Shown: positions 15,038 to 21,702 of the stretch, in pieces
Layout: each line of letters begins with the position of its first letter
Position numbering within the stretch: the stretch's first letter is position 1
Source of the DNA: Bacteroidales bacterium GP2
GTDB taxonomy: Bacteria; Bacteroidota; Bacteroidia; Bacteroidales; Muribaculaceae
DNA length: 21,702 nucleotides
Direction of reading: 5' to 3'
Assembly: GCA_001701115.1 (NCBI GenBank)
Contig: DAAJ01000024.1
Span: 1-21,702 of the forward strand
Program-made: the position numbers and the translations under genes
Notes under the pieces: model-generated
Seen by the model: only the letters and a program-made list of their open reading frames with translations
What the model was told of the DNA's origin: nothing
Database searches by the model: none

Positions 15038-15736
15038 ATGATAAAAAGGGCACTTGAAAAGGTGATGACCCACGATTTGTCTGAGATTTGGACCATCCTT
15101 TCTCCTGACGAGAAACGTAAAATCACCGATAATTTCAAGATTCATAATCTTAATAAGAATCAGATTATATATGCCGAACAGGAGGAGCCGGAATTTCTCT
15201 GGTGCCTGCTCAAAGGCAAAGCTAAGTTATACAAGGATGGTGTTGGCGGACGCCAGCAGATTACGCGACTAATCAGACCGGTACAATATTTCGGCTACAG
15301 GGCTTATTTCGCGCAGGAACTTTATGTACATACAGCCGCGACCATAGAGCCGAGTGTGCTTGGCTCCCTTCCAATGAAAGTTGTCGAGGAGATGATTGAC
15401 GAGAATAGGAAACTCGCATGGTTTTTCATCCATGAACTTTCCCGCAATCTCGGCAGCGCCGATACCCGAATTGTAAACCTCACTCAAAAACATATCCGCG
15501 GGCGACTCGCTGAAGCGCTTATTGTGCTCAAAGACAACTACGGATATGAGGATGACGGCACAACACTAAGGATATACATGGGGCGTGAGGATCTTGCAAA
15601 CCTCTCTAACATGACAACAAGCAATGCAATACGAACCCTCACAAGCTTTGTAAACGAGAAGATTCTTATTGTTGACGGTCGCCAGATTAAAATCATTGAC
15701 GAACCTACTCTCCGAAAAATAAGCAAGTACGGATAA
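15038..15736 (+). CDS. Crp/Fnr-family transcriptional regulator
   Basis: This encodes 232 residues from the ATG at 15038; an in-frame TTG at 15017 lies closer to the promoter and is less likely. Residues about 15-130 form a cyclic-nucleotide-binding type beta roll (YAEQEEPEFLWCLLKGKAKLYKDG and FGYRAYFAQELYVHTAAT). The usual phosphate-binding cassette residues of true cAMP binders are not evident, and with a single cysteine there is no Fnr-type Fe-S cluster. A long dimerisation helix follows, then a winged helix (about 175-225) with GREDLANLSNMTTSNAIRTLTSF as the recognition region. It is probably a Bacteroidota-type Crp/Fnr regulator with unknown effector. It has its own promoter and a terminator on either side. 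Control of the adjacent efflux operon is possible but untested. Confidence 0.9.
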   Translation: MIKRALEKVMTHDLSEIWTILSPDEKRKITDNFKIHNLNKNQIIYAEQEEPEFLWCLLKGKAKLYKDGVGGRQQITRLIRPVQYFGYRAYFAQELYVHTAATIEPSVLGSLPMKVVEEMIDENRKLAWFFIHELSRNLGSADTRIVNLTQKHIRGRLAEALIVLKDNYGYEDDGTTLRIYMGREDLANLSNMTTSNAIRTLTSFVNEKILIVDGRQIKIIDEPTLRKISKYG

Positions 15737-15759
15737 CATTAGTGGATATTATTAATTGG

Positions 15760-15796
15760 ATGCACCCGAGCTGTGGCAAGGGTGCATTCTTCTTTT
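15760..15796 (+). terminator. Terminator between the regulator and the EamA-type transporter
   Basis: ATGCACCC (15760-15767) pairs with GGGTGCAT (15780-15787) around 12 nt, then a T-rich tail (TTCTTCTTTT). It ends just before the ATG at 15801, so an apparent upstream TTG start for the transporter at 15756 would translate the terminator and is rejected. Confidence 0.7.
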
Positions 15797-15800
15797 AATC

Positions 15801-16691
15801 ATGTGGATTCTGTTTGCAATATTCTCAGCTCTGTGCCTCGGAGTGTATGACATAATGAAGAAAATGTCGGTGCGCGGCAACAATGTTCTCATTGTGCTGC
15901 TCCTCAACACCATTTTCGGCACAATATTCATGCTCCCCGTGATTGCGCCGGGAGCGGCACAAGGTTATTTCGGTCTCGGCAACAGCGGCATCGGTCACTT
16001 CCATATATTTGTCAAGGCAATAATAGTACTCTCCTCATGGCTTTTAGGCTACTTTGCCATCAAGCACCTTCCTCTTACTATCCAGGGACCTATCAATGCA
16101 TCGCGCCCTGTAATGGTGCTCGTGGGCGCGGTGTTGATTTTCGGCGAACACCTCAACTGGATTCAATGGGTGGGAATATTAATCGGATTCTGCTCATTGT
16201 TCCTGATATCACGCGCAGGAGCAAGCGAAGGTTTCTCCCTGCGGTCATCAAAATGGATATGGATGGCAATCGGAGCCGCGGTATTAGGAGCAGTAAGCGG
16301 ATTGTATGACAAATACCTCATGACTCTTTATAAGCCGCTCGAAGTCCAGGCATGGTACTCGCTCTACCAATGCCTCCTTATGACGCTTACCATATTCACA
16401 CTCCGCCAGATAAACCCGAATGCCGCAGGAGTATCTACCCGGTTCATATGGCGGTGGAGCATACCATTTATCTCTATTTTCCTCACTGTTGCGGATATCG
16501 CATACTTTTATTCCCTCTCCATTGACGGTTCAATGATTTCCATTGTGTCAATGATTCGTCGCGGAAGTGTAATCGTACCCTTCATATATGGTGCGACAGT
16601 GCTGCGCGAAGGGAACCTTAAAGCAAAAACAGCTGACCTTGCCCTGCTTATAGTAAGCCTCTGCCTGCTCATCGCCGGAAGCGACAAATAA
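15801..16691 (+). CDS. EamA-type DMT-superfamily transporter
   Basis: This encodes 296 residues from the ATG at 15801 (MWILFAIFSALCLGVYDIMKK), with around ten hydrophobic segments in two halves typical of the drug/metabolite transporter superfamily. The first half ends with LIFGEHLNWIQWVGILIGFCSLFLIS and the second with IYGATVLREGNLKAKTADLALLIVSLCLLIAG, both matching the family's helix 4-5 pattern (short loop with E, then W/K and a glycine-rich helix). It is an inner-membrane exporter or importer of unknown small molecules. No good promoter is visible in the 65 nt before it, so it may depend on readthrough past the weak-tailed terminator. Confidence 0.85.
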   Translation: MWILFAIFSALCLGVYDIMKKMSVRGNNVLIVLLLNTIFGTIFMLPVIAPGAAQGYFGLGNSGIGHFHIFVKAIIVLSSWLLGYFAIKHLPLTIQGPINASRPVMVLVGAVLIFGEHLNWIQWVGILIGFCSLFLISRAGASEGFSLRSSKWIWMAIGAAVLGAVSGLYDKYLMTLYKPLEVQAWYSLYQCLLMTLTIFTLRQINPNAAGVSTRFIWRWSIPFISIFLTVADIAYFYSLSIDGSMISIVSMIRRGSVIVPFIYGATVLREGNLKAKTADLALLIVSLCLLIAGSDK

Positions 16692-16716
16692 GCGCTACAT
16701 AATCCGCTTGAATAAA

Positions 16717-16864
16717 AAAAGTTTCTATTATACTGGAAACTCTTCGCGATTTTAGCAAAAGTTTCTACTATACTGGAAACTTTTCGCGATTTCAACGAAA
16801 GTTTCTATTATACTGGAAACTCTTCACGATTTTAGCAAAAGTTTCTACTATACTGGAAACTCTT
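16717..16864. repeat. Four-copy tandem dyad array, exact 40-bp period
   Basis: Copies of GTTTCTATTATACTGGAAAC start at 16721, 16761, 16801 and 16841, exactly 40 bp apart. The 20-mer is an imperfect palindrome (8 of 10 positions symmetric; GTTTC/GAAAC arms). Copies 1 and 3 read CTATTATA and copies 2 and 4 CTACTATA, so the array looks like a duplicated 80-bp pair. The 20-bp spacers are also near-identical (core TTCGCGATTT or close variants). In copy 2 the arms extend to 9 bp (AAAAGTTTC/GAAACTTTT). It lies in the gap between the EamA-type gene and the bidirectional terminator. Confidence 0.95.
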
Positions 16865-16873
16865 TATATATTA

Positions 16874-16885
16874 CCAAACGTTTGG
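16874..16885. repeat. 12-bp perfect palindrome beside the dyad array
   Basis: CCAAACGTTTGG is a perfect palindrome 14 bp after the last 20-mer of the array. It could be a binding site or a hairpin; nothing else indicates its role. Confidence 0.4.
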
Positions 16886-16903
16886 ATAGTATTTGGAATA
16901 AAA

Positions 16904-16944
16904 AAATGCGGGTGAACCAGATGGCACACCCGCATTTAATTTTT
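16904..16944. terminator. Bidirectional intrinsic terminator
   Basis: AAATGCGGGTG (16904-16914) pairs perfectly over 11 bp with CACCCGCATTT (16927-16937) around a 12-nt loop. T-rich tails are present on both strands, and on the minus strand seven T residues follow the stem. It serves the convergent EamA-type and GH2 genes. Confidence 0.88.
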
Positions 16945-16957
16945 GTGGAATATTCAC

Positions 16958-19900
16958 TTATTCCGCAATCACTTCAAATTCAGCACCGCTCGCATAGTCG
17001 CGTCCGTTCTGTGCGTTGAGTGTCATGAAGCGGATATATCTGCCTTTCACCGGAGCCTTGAAAATTACTTCCTGAAGGTTGCTGCCCTTGAAAGAGCCTT
17101 TTGCTACGGGAGTACCCCAGTCATCAGTGTTGTCGCTCACGTAGATTTCATAATCCTTCACATTTCCGGTGGTGTTGCCATCCTGGCGGGGAAGATAACG
17201 TATGCCTTTGATATTCTTCACTTCACCAGCATCGAAATCAACCCAGTGGGGATAACCAGCAACTGTAACGGAGTACATGGTGTGCCAGATTGTAGACGGA
17301 TCACCATCGGTGAGATTTGCTCCTTCGCCATAGTCGGGCTCAAAGCTGCTGGCATGGATAACCTCTGTCTTGATAGTTTCAATCTTAGAAAATTTTGCTT
17401 TAGCCTGAAGCGTGGGCATAGACTTGATCCATGCGGTAATTGTGCCCTCTGCCTTCATTTCAAACGGTCCGGTATAAACCGAAGGCTTCTTGGCTCCGTT
17501 CACCTGATACATGATGGTTGCCGCAGAATCAGGATAATTGATAGAAACCATTCCTGCACGAGAGCGAGTGATACTTATAGGCTGCACACCGGCTCCTTTA
17601 ACCGCTGCTTTCTCATCAACATTTGCCTTGTCAACAGGACGGATGATAACAGAGAAACGGTGTTCATCAGCTTTCACTCTGTCGGGATCAAGAGGACCGC
17701 CCTGACCGCAGCTTGCTCCTCCGAGACCGGTGACACCGAGGTCAAGATGAAGAACATTGCTGTTATCCTTAGGCAATTTGTAAGGATGATCCGCGAGGAA
17801 GAGTTCCATCTCGGTATAAGGGATTGCAGTTGCAGACATCAGTTCGGGAGCAATGAAGACAGCGCCACCGTTAGCGTCAGTCAGAGCTGCCCAACGAACC
17901 TCCTCACGGTTGCCGTTGCTCTGCGGACGGGTGTAGTCGGTGAACTGGTCAGCTACTTTCGATGAGTAACGTCCCACAAACTGCCCGGTCTTGCGGTCAT
18001 TGTAGTTCTCCTCAGGTCCACGACCGTAATAGGTGAATGTATCAAGATTGTCAGGAACAGAAACCGAATATCCGAGCCTGGGAAGAATAACTGCCGGATT
18101 ATTGGAATTGATTACCGAATTAAGTTCGATTGAGCCATCGGGATAGATTGTCCAAACCTGATTGGTAACAAACTTAAAGTCAGAGTCGCCAAAAGGCTGT
18201 GCGTCGGTTTCATCAATGCTGTATGTGCCACGGGAGTTACCGTTGCCACCCTTCATCTTGCCTCCATTGGGCGCCTGAGACTCAACAGTAAAGCTGATAA
18301 TCTTAGTGCCGTTTGCACCGTCAAACAAAGATGCGTCAGTAGCTTTGTGCTTGAGGTTGTAGAGACCGTTTGTAAACCACTGACCATATACCCAAGCATC
18401 GTTATTGAGATATGCGCGGAAAGCATCGAGGGCAAGTTCACTGCCGGGAGCGATTATCTGCTTACCATTGTAAGTCAAGCCATTGAGTGCACCAGTCGCA
18501 GGATTGAAGGTAGCTTTGAATCCGTCACCTGTGACAGTGATCAGTGAATCTGCCACTACGGTATTGAGTTCTGAACCGTTTGCTGCAATAGCCGGAACCT
18601 GACGAGCACCTGAAACGGCGAGCTGCTCGTTCATCTGCTCATATCCCGCTTTTGCCCACGGCTTGTCAGAAGCGAGTTTGAAAGAAATGTTTACAAACGC
18701 CTCAGCATTGGGGTCGAGCTTTGAAAGATCGTAAGGAATAGTGTACTGGAGAGCCTGGCGTGGACCAAGAGCCATTTTCGGACCGATGAGAGCATCACCG
18801 CTCTGCACAGGCACGCCATTCTGTATAAGCTCCCAACCGATTGTGTAGTCATTCAAAGGCTCAAAATAGTTTTTGTTGAAAATCTCGATTTTGCCTTTTG
18901 ACATATCCACCGGCTTAACGGCAACATTCTGGTAGACTTTCTTAACCTCAAAGTATTGTGGCTTCGGTGTCATGTCACCGAAAATAATGCCGTTCATCAC
19001 AAACTGACCATCTGAAGGATTGTCACCGAAGTCACCACCGAAACCGAGGTAACGGTCACCGGTTTCAGAATCGTAATTATAGAGCGACTGGTCAATCCAG
19101 TCCCAGATTGCACCTCCCATAAAGAAGTTGGTGCTTTCGATTGCATCCCAGTAATCAACAAGGTTGCCGACAGCATTACCCATTGAGTGAGCGTATTCGC
19201 TGATATGGAAAGGATACTTGATTTTCATATTTCCTTTGACAGCCTCGCGGGTCCATGCGATAGATGGATACTGGTTTGAACCTATGTCAACAATATTATT
19301 GTTACGTTCGTACTGCACAGGGCGGCTGGTGTCAAATGCCTTGATAGCAGCGTAAGAGGTTTCAAAGTTCTTGCCGGGTCCAGCCTCATTGCCAAGCGAC
19401 CATATCACCACTGAAGGACTGTTGACTGTAGAGTGCACCATCTCCATATCTCTTGCAACGTGGGCATTTTCCCATTCGGGAACATGGGAGAGTGACGCTT
19501 TGCCATAATAATACTCATGGGATTCGAGGTTAGCCTCATCTTCCAGATAGATACCGTACTTGTCAGCGAGATAGTACCAGTACGGAGCATCAGGATAGTG
19601 GGAATTGCGCACATGGTTGATATTAGCGCGCTTCATCATCATAACCTCTTTTTCCATCCAGTCACGGCTTACTGCATGACCGACGGCAGGACTGGTTTCA
19701 TGGCGGTTAACACCTTTGAGTTTAACCGGCATTCCGTTTACATAGAAATATCTTCCTGCAATACCGAACTCATCCTCTTCGGCGGGTGTATCTTTAAGCT
19801 CAACTTTACGGAATCCGACATAAGCGGAAACGGTTTCAAGCACCTTGCCTTTCTTGTCTACGAGCTGACCAACGAGAGTGTAACGCCAGGGAGATTCAGC

Positions 19901-20983
19901 ACTCCATTTCTTCGGGTCATCGAGAGTAAGGGTTGTTTTCACCTCAGCCTCGCCGCCTTTTGCCACATTTACCGCTGCTGACGAAACTTCAACACCAGCA
20001 ACTTTCTCATTGTCATCGCTATAAAGCTTGTTTGCATAGAGGGTGTAAACCATCTTGCAATCCTTAACGTCCTTTTTGGTGAAGTTGCGCAAAGACGCAG
20101 TGATATTCAGCAGACCTTTGGTATAATTGTCTGTAAGGTCAGGAATTACAACGAGGTCACGAACCTGTACCGGTGATGTTGAATATAGCGCAACGGTGCG
20201 GAAGATACCGGGGAGGCGGAACATATCCTGTGATTCAAGGAAAGAACCGTCTGAGTTGCGGTACACCTCAACAGCAACAACATTTTCACCCTTTACAAGA
20301 TATTTTGTGATGTCGAAACGAGCCGCATTGCGTGAGTTCTTGCTGAAACCGACATATTTTCCATTAATCCACAAGTAGAAGAATGAATCAACACCGTCAA
20401 AGCTGATATAAACTTCACGTCCAGCCCAAGATTCAGGCACAGTGAAAGTGCGGCGGTAGGCACCCACTTCATTGCGGAACTTGTATGTGGTCCAGTCTTC
20501 TGGAGGAGTCCTCATCACGCCTCCACGCCAGTCGTCAACAGCTACCCTATGATAGAAAATCACAGGCTGGTTCACATAGATAGGTTTTCCGTACTTCTGC
20601 GAACCGTCTTTCTGCAATCCAACTATATTCCAGTTGGAGGGAACTTCAATGTTGTCCCATGCGCTGACATTATAGTCAGGTTTGTAGAAATCCACCTGCC
20701 TCTGTGACGGCTCCGGAACCCAATTGAATTTCCATGTGCCATCAAGGCTCATCCAATAGGATGAATTTTCAGGAAGCACCTTTCTGGCGCTTTCAGTGTC
20801 GGCAAAATAATAAAAAGTAGCTCTCGGTTGCTCCTTGTTGTAAGCAATGGAGTCCGGACTCTGCCATTCGTGTCCCGCAGGAGCGGCAGCATCTCCGTAA
20901 TAGAAGCCTTTAAGCGCGGGTGAGGCAGCAAGCATAGCTGAGGCTATCATGGCGCACCCTACGCTCATCACTGTCTTTTTCAT
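16958..20983 (-). CDS. Secreted GH2 beta-galactosidase-like enzyme with C-terminal F5/8 type C module
   Basis: This encodes 1341 residues, starting at the ATG at 20981-20983 with a signal peptide (MKKTVMSVGCAMIASAMLAA). The LacZ-type order is intact: sugar-binding jelly roll (about 45-268), Ig-like domain (about 272-392), TIM barrel (about 400-690), second Ig-like part (about 695-790) and beta-galactosidase small-chain-like domain (about 810-1115). Acid/base E533 lies in IWSLGNEAGPG and nucleophile E596 in HISEYAHSMGN; NRHE (427-430) and the substrate-pocket histidines are present. Beyond the usual LacZ end there is a chitobiase-C-like beta segment (about 1130-1200) and an F5/8 type C (CBM32/discoidin-like) module (about 1205-1341) with SSFEPDYGEGANLTDGDPST. 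It probably acts on galactosides in host or plant glycans at the periplasm or surface. Exact linkage specificity is unknown. Confidence 0.93.
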   Translation of the reverse strand: MKKTVMSVGCAMIASAMLAASPALKGFYYGDAAAPAGHEWQSPDSIAYNKEQPRATFYYFADTESARKVLPENSSYWMSLDGTWKFNWVPEPSQRQVDFYKPDYNVSAWDNIEVPSNWNIVGLQKDGSQKYGKPIYVNQPVIFYHRVAVDDWRGGVMRTPPEDWTTYKFRNEVGAYRRTFTVPESWAGREVYISFDGVDSFFYLWINGKYVGFSKNSRNAARFDITKYLVKGENVVAVEVYRNSDGSFLESQDMFRLPGIFRTVALYSTSPVQVRDLVVIPDLTDNYTKGLLNITASLRNFTKKDVKDCKMVYTLYANKLYSDDNEKVAGVEVSSAAVNVAKGGEAEVKTTLTLDDPKKWSAESPWRYTLVGQLVDKKGKVLETVSAYVGFRKVELKDTPAEEDEFGIAGRYFYVNGMPVKLKGVNRHETSPAVGHAVSRDWMEKEVMMMKRANINHVRNSHYPDAPYWYYLADKYGIYLEDEANLESHEYYYGKASLSHVPEWENAHVARDMEMVHSTVNSPSVVIWSLGNEAGPGKNFETSYAAIKAFDTSRPVQYERNNNIVDIGSNQYPSIAWTREAVKGNMKIKYPFHISEYAHSMGNAVGNLVDYWDAIESTNFFMGGAIWDWIDQSLYNYDSETGDRYLGFGGDFGDNPSDGQFVMNGIIFGDMTPKPQYFEVKKVYQNVAVKPVDMSKGKIEIFNKNYFEPLNDYTIGWELIQNGVPVQSGDALIGPKMALGPRQALQYTIPYDLSKLDPNAEAFVNISFKLASDKPWAKAGYEQMNEQLAVSGARQVPAIAANGSELNTVVADSLITVTGDGFKATFNPATGALNGLTYNGKQIIAPGSELALDAFRAYLNNDAWVYGQWFTNGLYNLKHKATDASLFDGANGTKIISFTVESQAPNGGKMKGGNGNSRGTYSIDETDAQPFGDSDFKFVTNQVWTIYPDGSIELNSVINSNNPAVILPRLGYSVSVPDNLDTFTYYGRGPEENYNDRKTGQFVGRYSSKVADQFTDYTRPQSNGNREEVRWAALTDANGGAVFIAPELMSATAIPYTEMELFLADHPYKLPKDNSNVLHLDLGVTGLGGASCGQGGPLDPDRVKADEHRFSVIIRPVDKANVDEKAAVKGAGVQPISITRSRAGMVSINYPDSAATIMYQVNGAKKPSVYTGPFEMKAEGTITAWIKSMPTLQAKAKFSKIETIKTEVIHASSFEPDYGEGANLTDGDPSTIWHTMYSVTVAGYPHWVDFDAGEVKNIKGIRYLPRQDGNTTGNVKDYEIYVSDNTDDWGTPVAKGSFKGSNLQEVIFKAPVKGRYIRFMTLNAQNGRDYASGAEFEVIAE

Positions 20984-21032
20984 GATTTGGTATAATATTT
21001 AGGTAATTAGATTTCGTTATGAAACGTGATTA

Positions 21033-21040
21033 CAAAAATA
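21033..21040 (-). promoter_or_regulatory. Possible -7 box of the GH2 gene
   Basis: On the minus strand TATTTTTG (21040-21033) matches TAnnTTTG, about 50 nt before the GH2 start. No convincing -33 box was found. Confidence 0.35.
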
Positions 21041-21097
21041 ATCATTCCAAATCAAATATGATTCCGCTATACCACAATATATGTTAATAACCTAAGC

Positions 21098-21120
21098 AAA
21101 AAAGCATCTTCCGGCGTGCT
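21098..21120 (-). terminator. Weak terminator after the antiporter gene
   Basis: On the minus strand AGCA (21120-21117) and TGCT (21106-21103) form a short stem followed by a run of T residues (to 21098). The stem overlaps the stop codon. It is weak, so readthrough into the GH2 gene is possible. Confidence 0.35.
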
Positions 21121-21702
21121 ATACGAGCAAAGCTATGACTATGCCGGCAAAAATCAACACGAAATTACCAACTGCATAAGTGACTGTATAGCCCATTGCA
21201 GGCAAAGTGCTGTCAAGGTTATCCTGAATAGCTCCCAAAGCGGCAACGGCATTTCGCCCTCCGGCAACACAGCCGAGGGTTACCGCAGCCGGGAACTTGA
21301 ACAGTTTTGCACCGATTAAAATTGCCAGTATTATAGGCAAAGAGGTGCAGACTATTCCGGCAAAAAATAATCCGATGCCTGCTTCCTGCAAGCCAGAGAT
21401 GAATGTAGGACCAGCCGCTATTCCCACAATTGCAATAAATAGGTTAAGACCCATATTATCCATAAGCCAAACTACCGAACTTGGAATACGCCCGAAGGTG
21501 GGTCGACGGTTGCGAAGCCAGCCCAGAAACAAGCCGGCAAGAAGGGCACCGCCGCTTGTGCTCAATGACAAAGGGATGCCGCCGAGATGAAAACAGAGGG
21601 CACCTATAAAGCAGCCGATTCCAATGCCAAGACCCACAAAAACTATATCAGTTGTCTCTGTCTTGCGATCCGGATAACCTATTTCGCCAACCGCCTCAGC
21701 CA
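21119..21702 (-). CDS. AspT/YidE/YbjL-type (AAE) antiporter, C-terminal part
   Basis: The frame is open from the right window edge to the stop at 21119, about 194 residues, with the N-terminal part beyond the window. A GTG at 21635-21637 is internal, since AEAVGEIGYPDRKTETTDIVFVG upstream is in frame and typical of the family. The fragment shows the hallmarks of the second half of aspartate:alanine exchanger relatives: VFVGLGIGIG, GGIPLSLSTSGGALLAGL, PTFGRIP, GLNLFIAIVGIAAGP, GGRNAVAALGAIQ and GYTVTYAVGN. It is an inner-membrane protein with about six membrane helices in this part. Substrate is unproven; many relatives are annotated only by similarity to AspT. Confidence 0.9.
   Translation of the reverse strand, partial: AEAVGEIGYPDRKTETTDIVFVGLGIGIGCFIGALCFHLGGIPLSLSTSGGALLAGLFLGWLRNRRPTFGRIPSSVVWLMDNMGLNLFIAIVGIAAGPTFISGLQEAGIGLFFAGIVCTSLPIILAILIGAKLFKFPAAVTLGCVAGGRNAVAALGAIQDNLDSTLPAMGYTVTYAVGNFVLIFAGIVIALLV

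Noticed and set aside
16717..16864. CRISPR array
   Set aside because: Spacers are nearly identical to each other, the repeat is only 20 bp, and there are no cas genes in the window.
16943..17965. Plus-strand 340-residue open frame
   Set aside because: It is antisense to the C-terminal domains of the GH2 enzyme and shows no protein-family pattern.

Overview
The window looks like a chromosomal segment from a member of the Bacteroidales, probably a gut lineage such as Muribaculaceae. That placement is inference. It rests on several Bacteroidota-type promoters (a TAnnTTTG -7 box, several with a TTG/TTTG -33 box 19-21 nt upstream), an OprP-type porin, secreted GH20 and GH2 glycosidases, and the overall protein style. 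No rRNA, tRNA or phylogenetic marker gene is present.

Positions 1-4320 form an AT-richer accessory block. Reading leftwards on the minus strand there is a calcineurin-like phosphoesterase, then 3 bp later a regulator-like protein with a WYL-family type N-terminus but no recognisable WYL domain. Next comes a strong promoter driving a long structured, apparently non-coding leader or RNA, then a 79-residue protein, then a PD-(D/E)XK nuclease-like protein cut off by the window edge. Divergent from these, on the plus strand, is an HExxH zincin-like protein. A 9-bp dyad lies between the divergent promoters. Nuclease, regulator, phosphoesterase and a structured RNA together make this the most likely place for an undescribed defence-like or regulatory system, but function is not shown by sequence alone. 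Positions 4325-4584 hold no convincing gene, only inverted repeats and then a strong terminator.

Positions 4630-8709 carry a secreted GH20 beta-N-acetylhexosaminidase with its own promoter and terminator, then a two-gene unit of an OprP-like outer-membrane porin and an inner-membrane gate-domain (CD0519/CD1768-like) protein only 9 bp apart. Positions 8800-9124 (minus) look like an independent small RNA gene, with a near-consensus promoter and a 12-bp stem terminator.

Positions 9160-14930 are a five-gene plus-strand efflux operon: ABC ATPase, two different MacB/FtsX-type permeases, a membrane-fusion protein and a TolC-like outer-membrane channel. Together these make a complete tripartite envelope-spanning exporter. 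A Crp/Fnr-family regulator and an EamA-type drug/metabolite transporter follow, each behind a terminator.

Positions 16717-16864 hold a striking array of four 20-bp imperfect dyads at an exact 40-bp period. A bidirectional terminator then separates it from a 1341-residue secreted GH2 beta-galactosidase-like enzyme on the minus strand with a C-terminal F5/8 type C (discoidin) module. The right edge contains the C-terminal part of an AspT/YidE-type antiporter, also on the minus strand.
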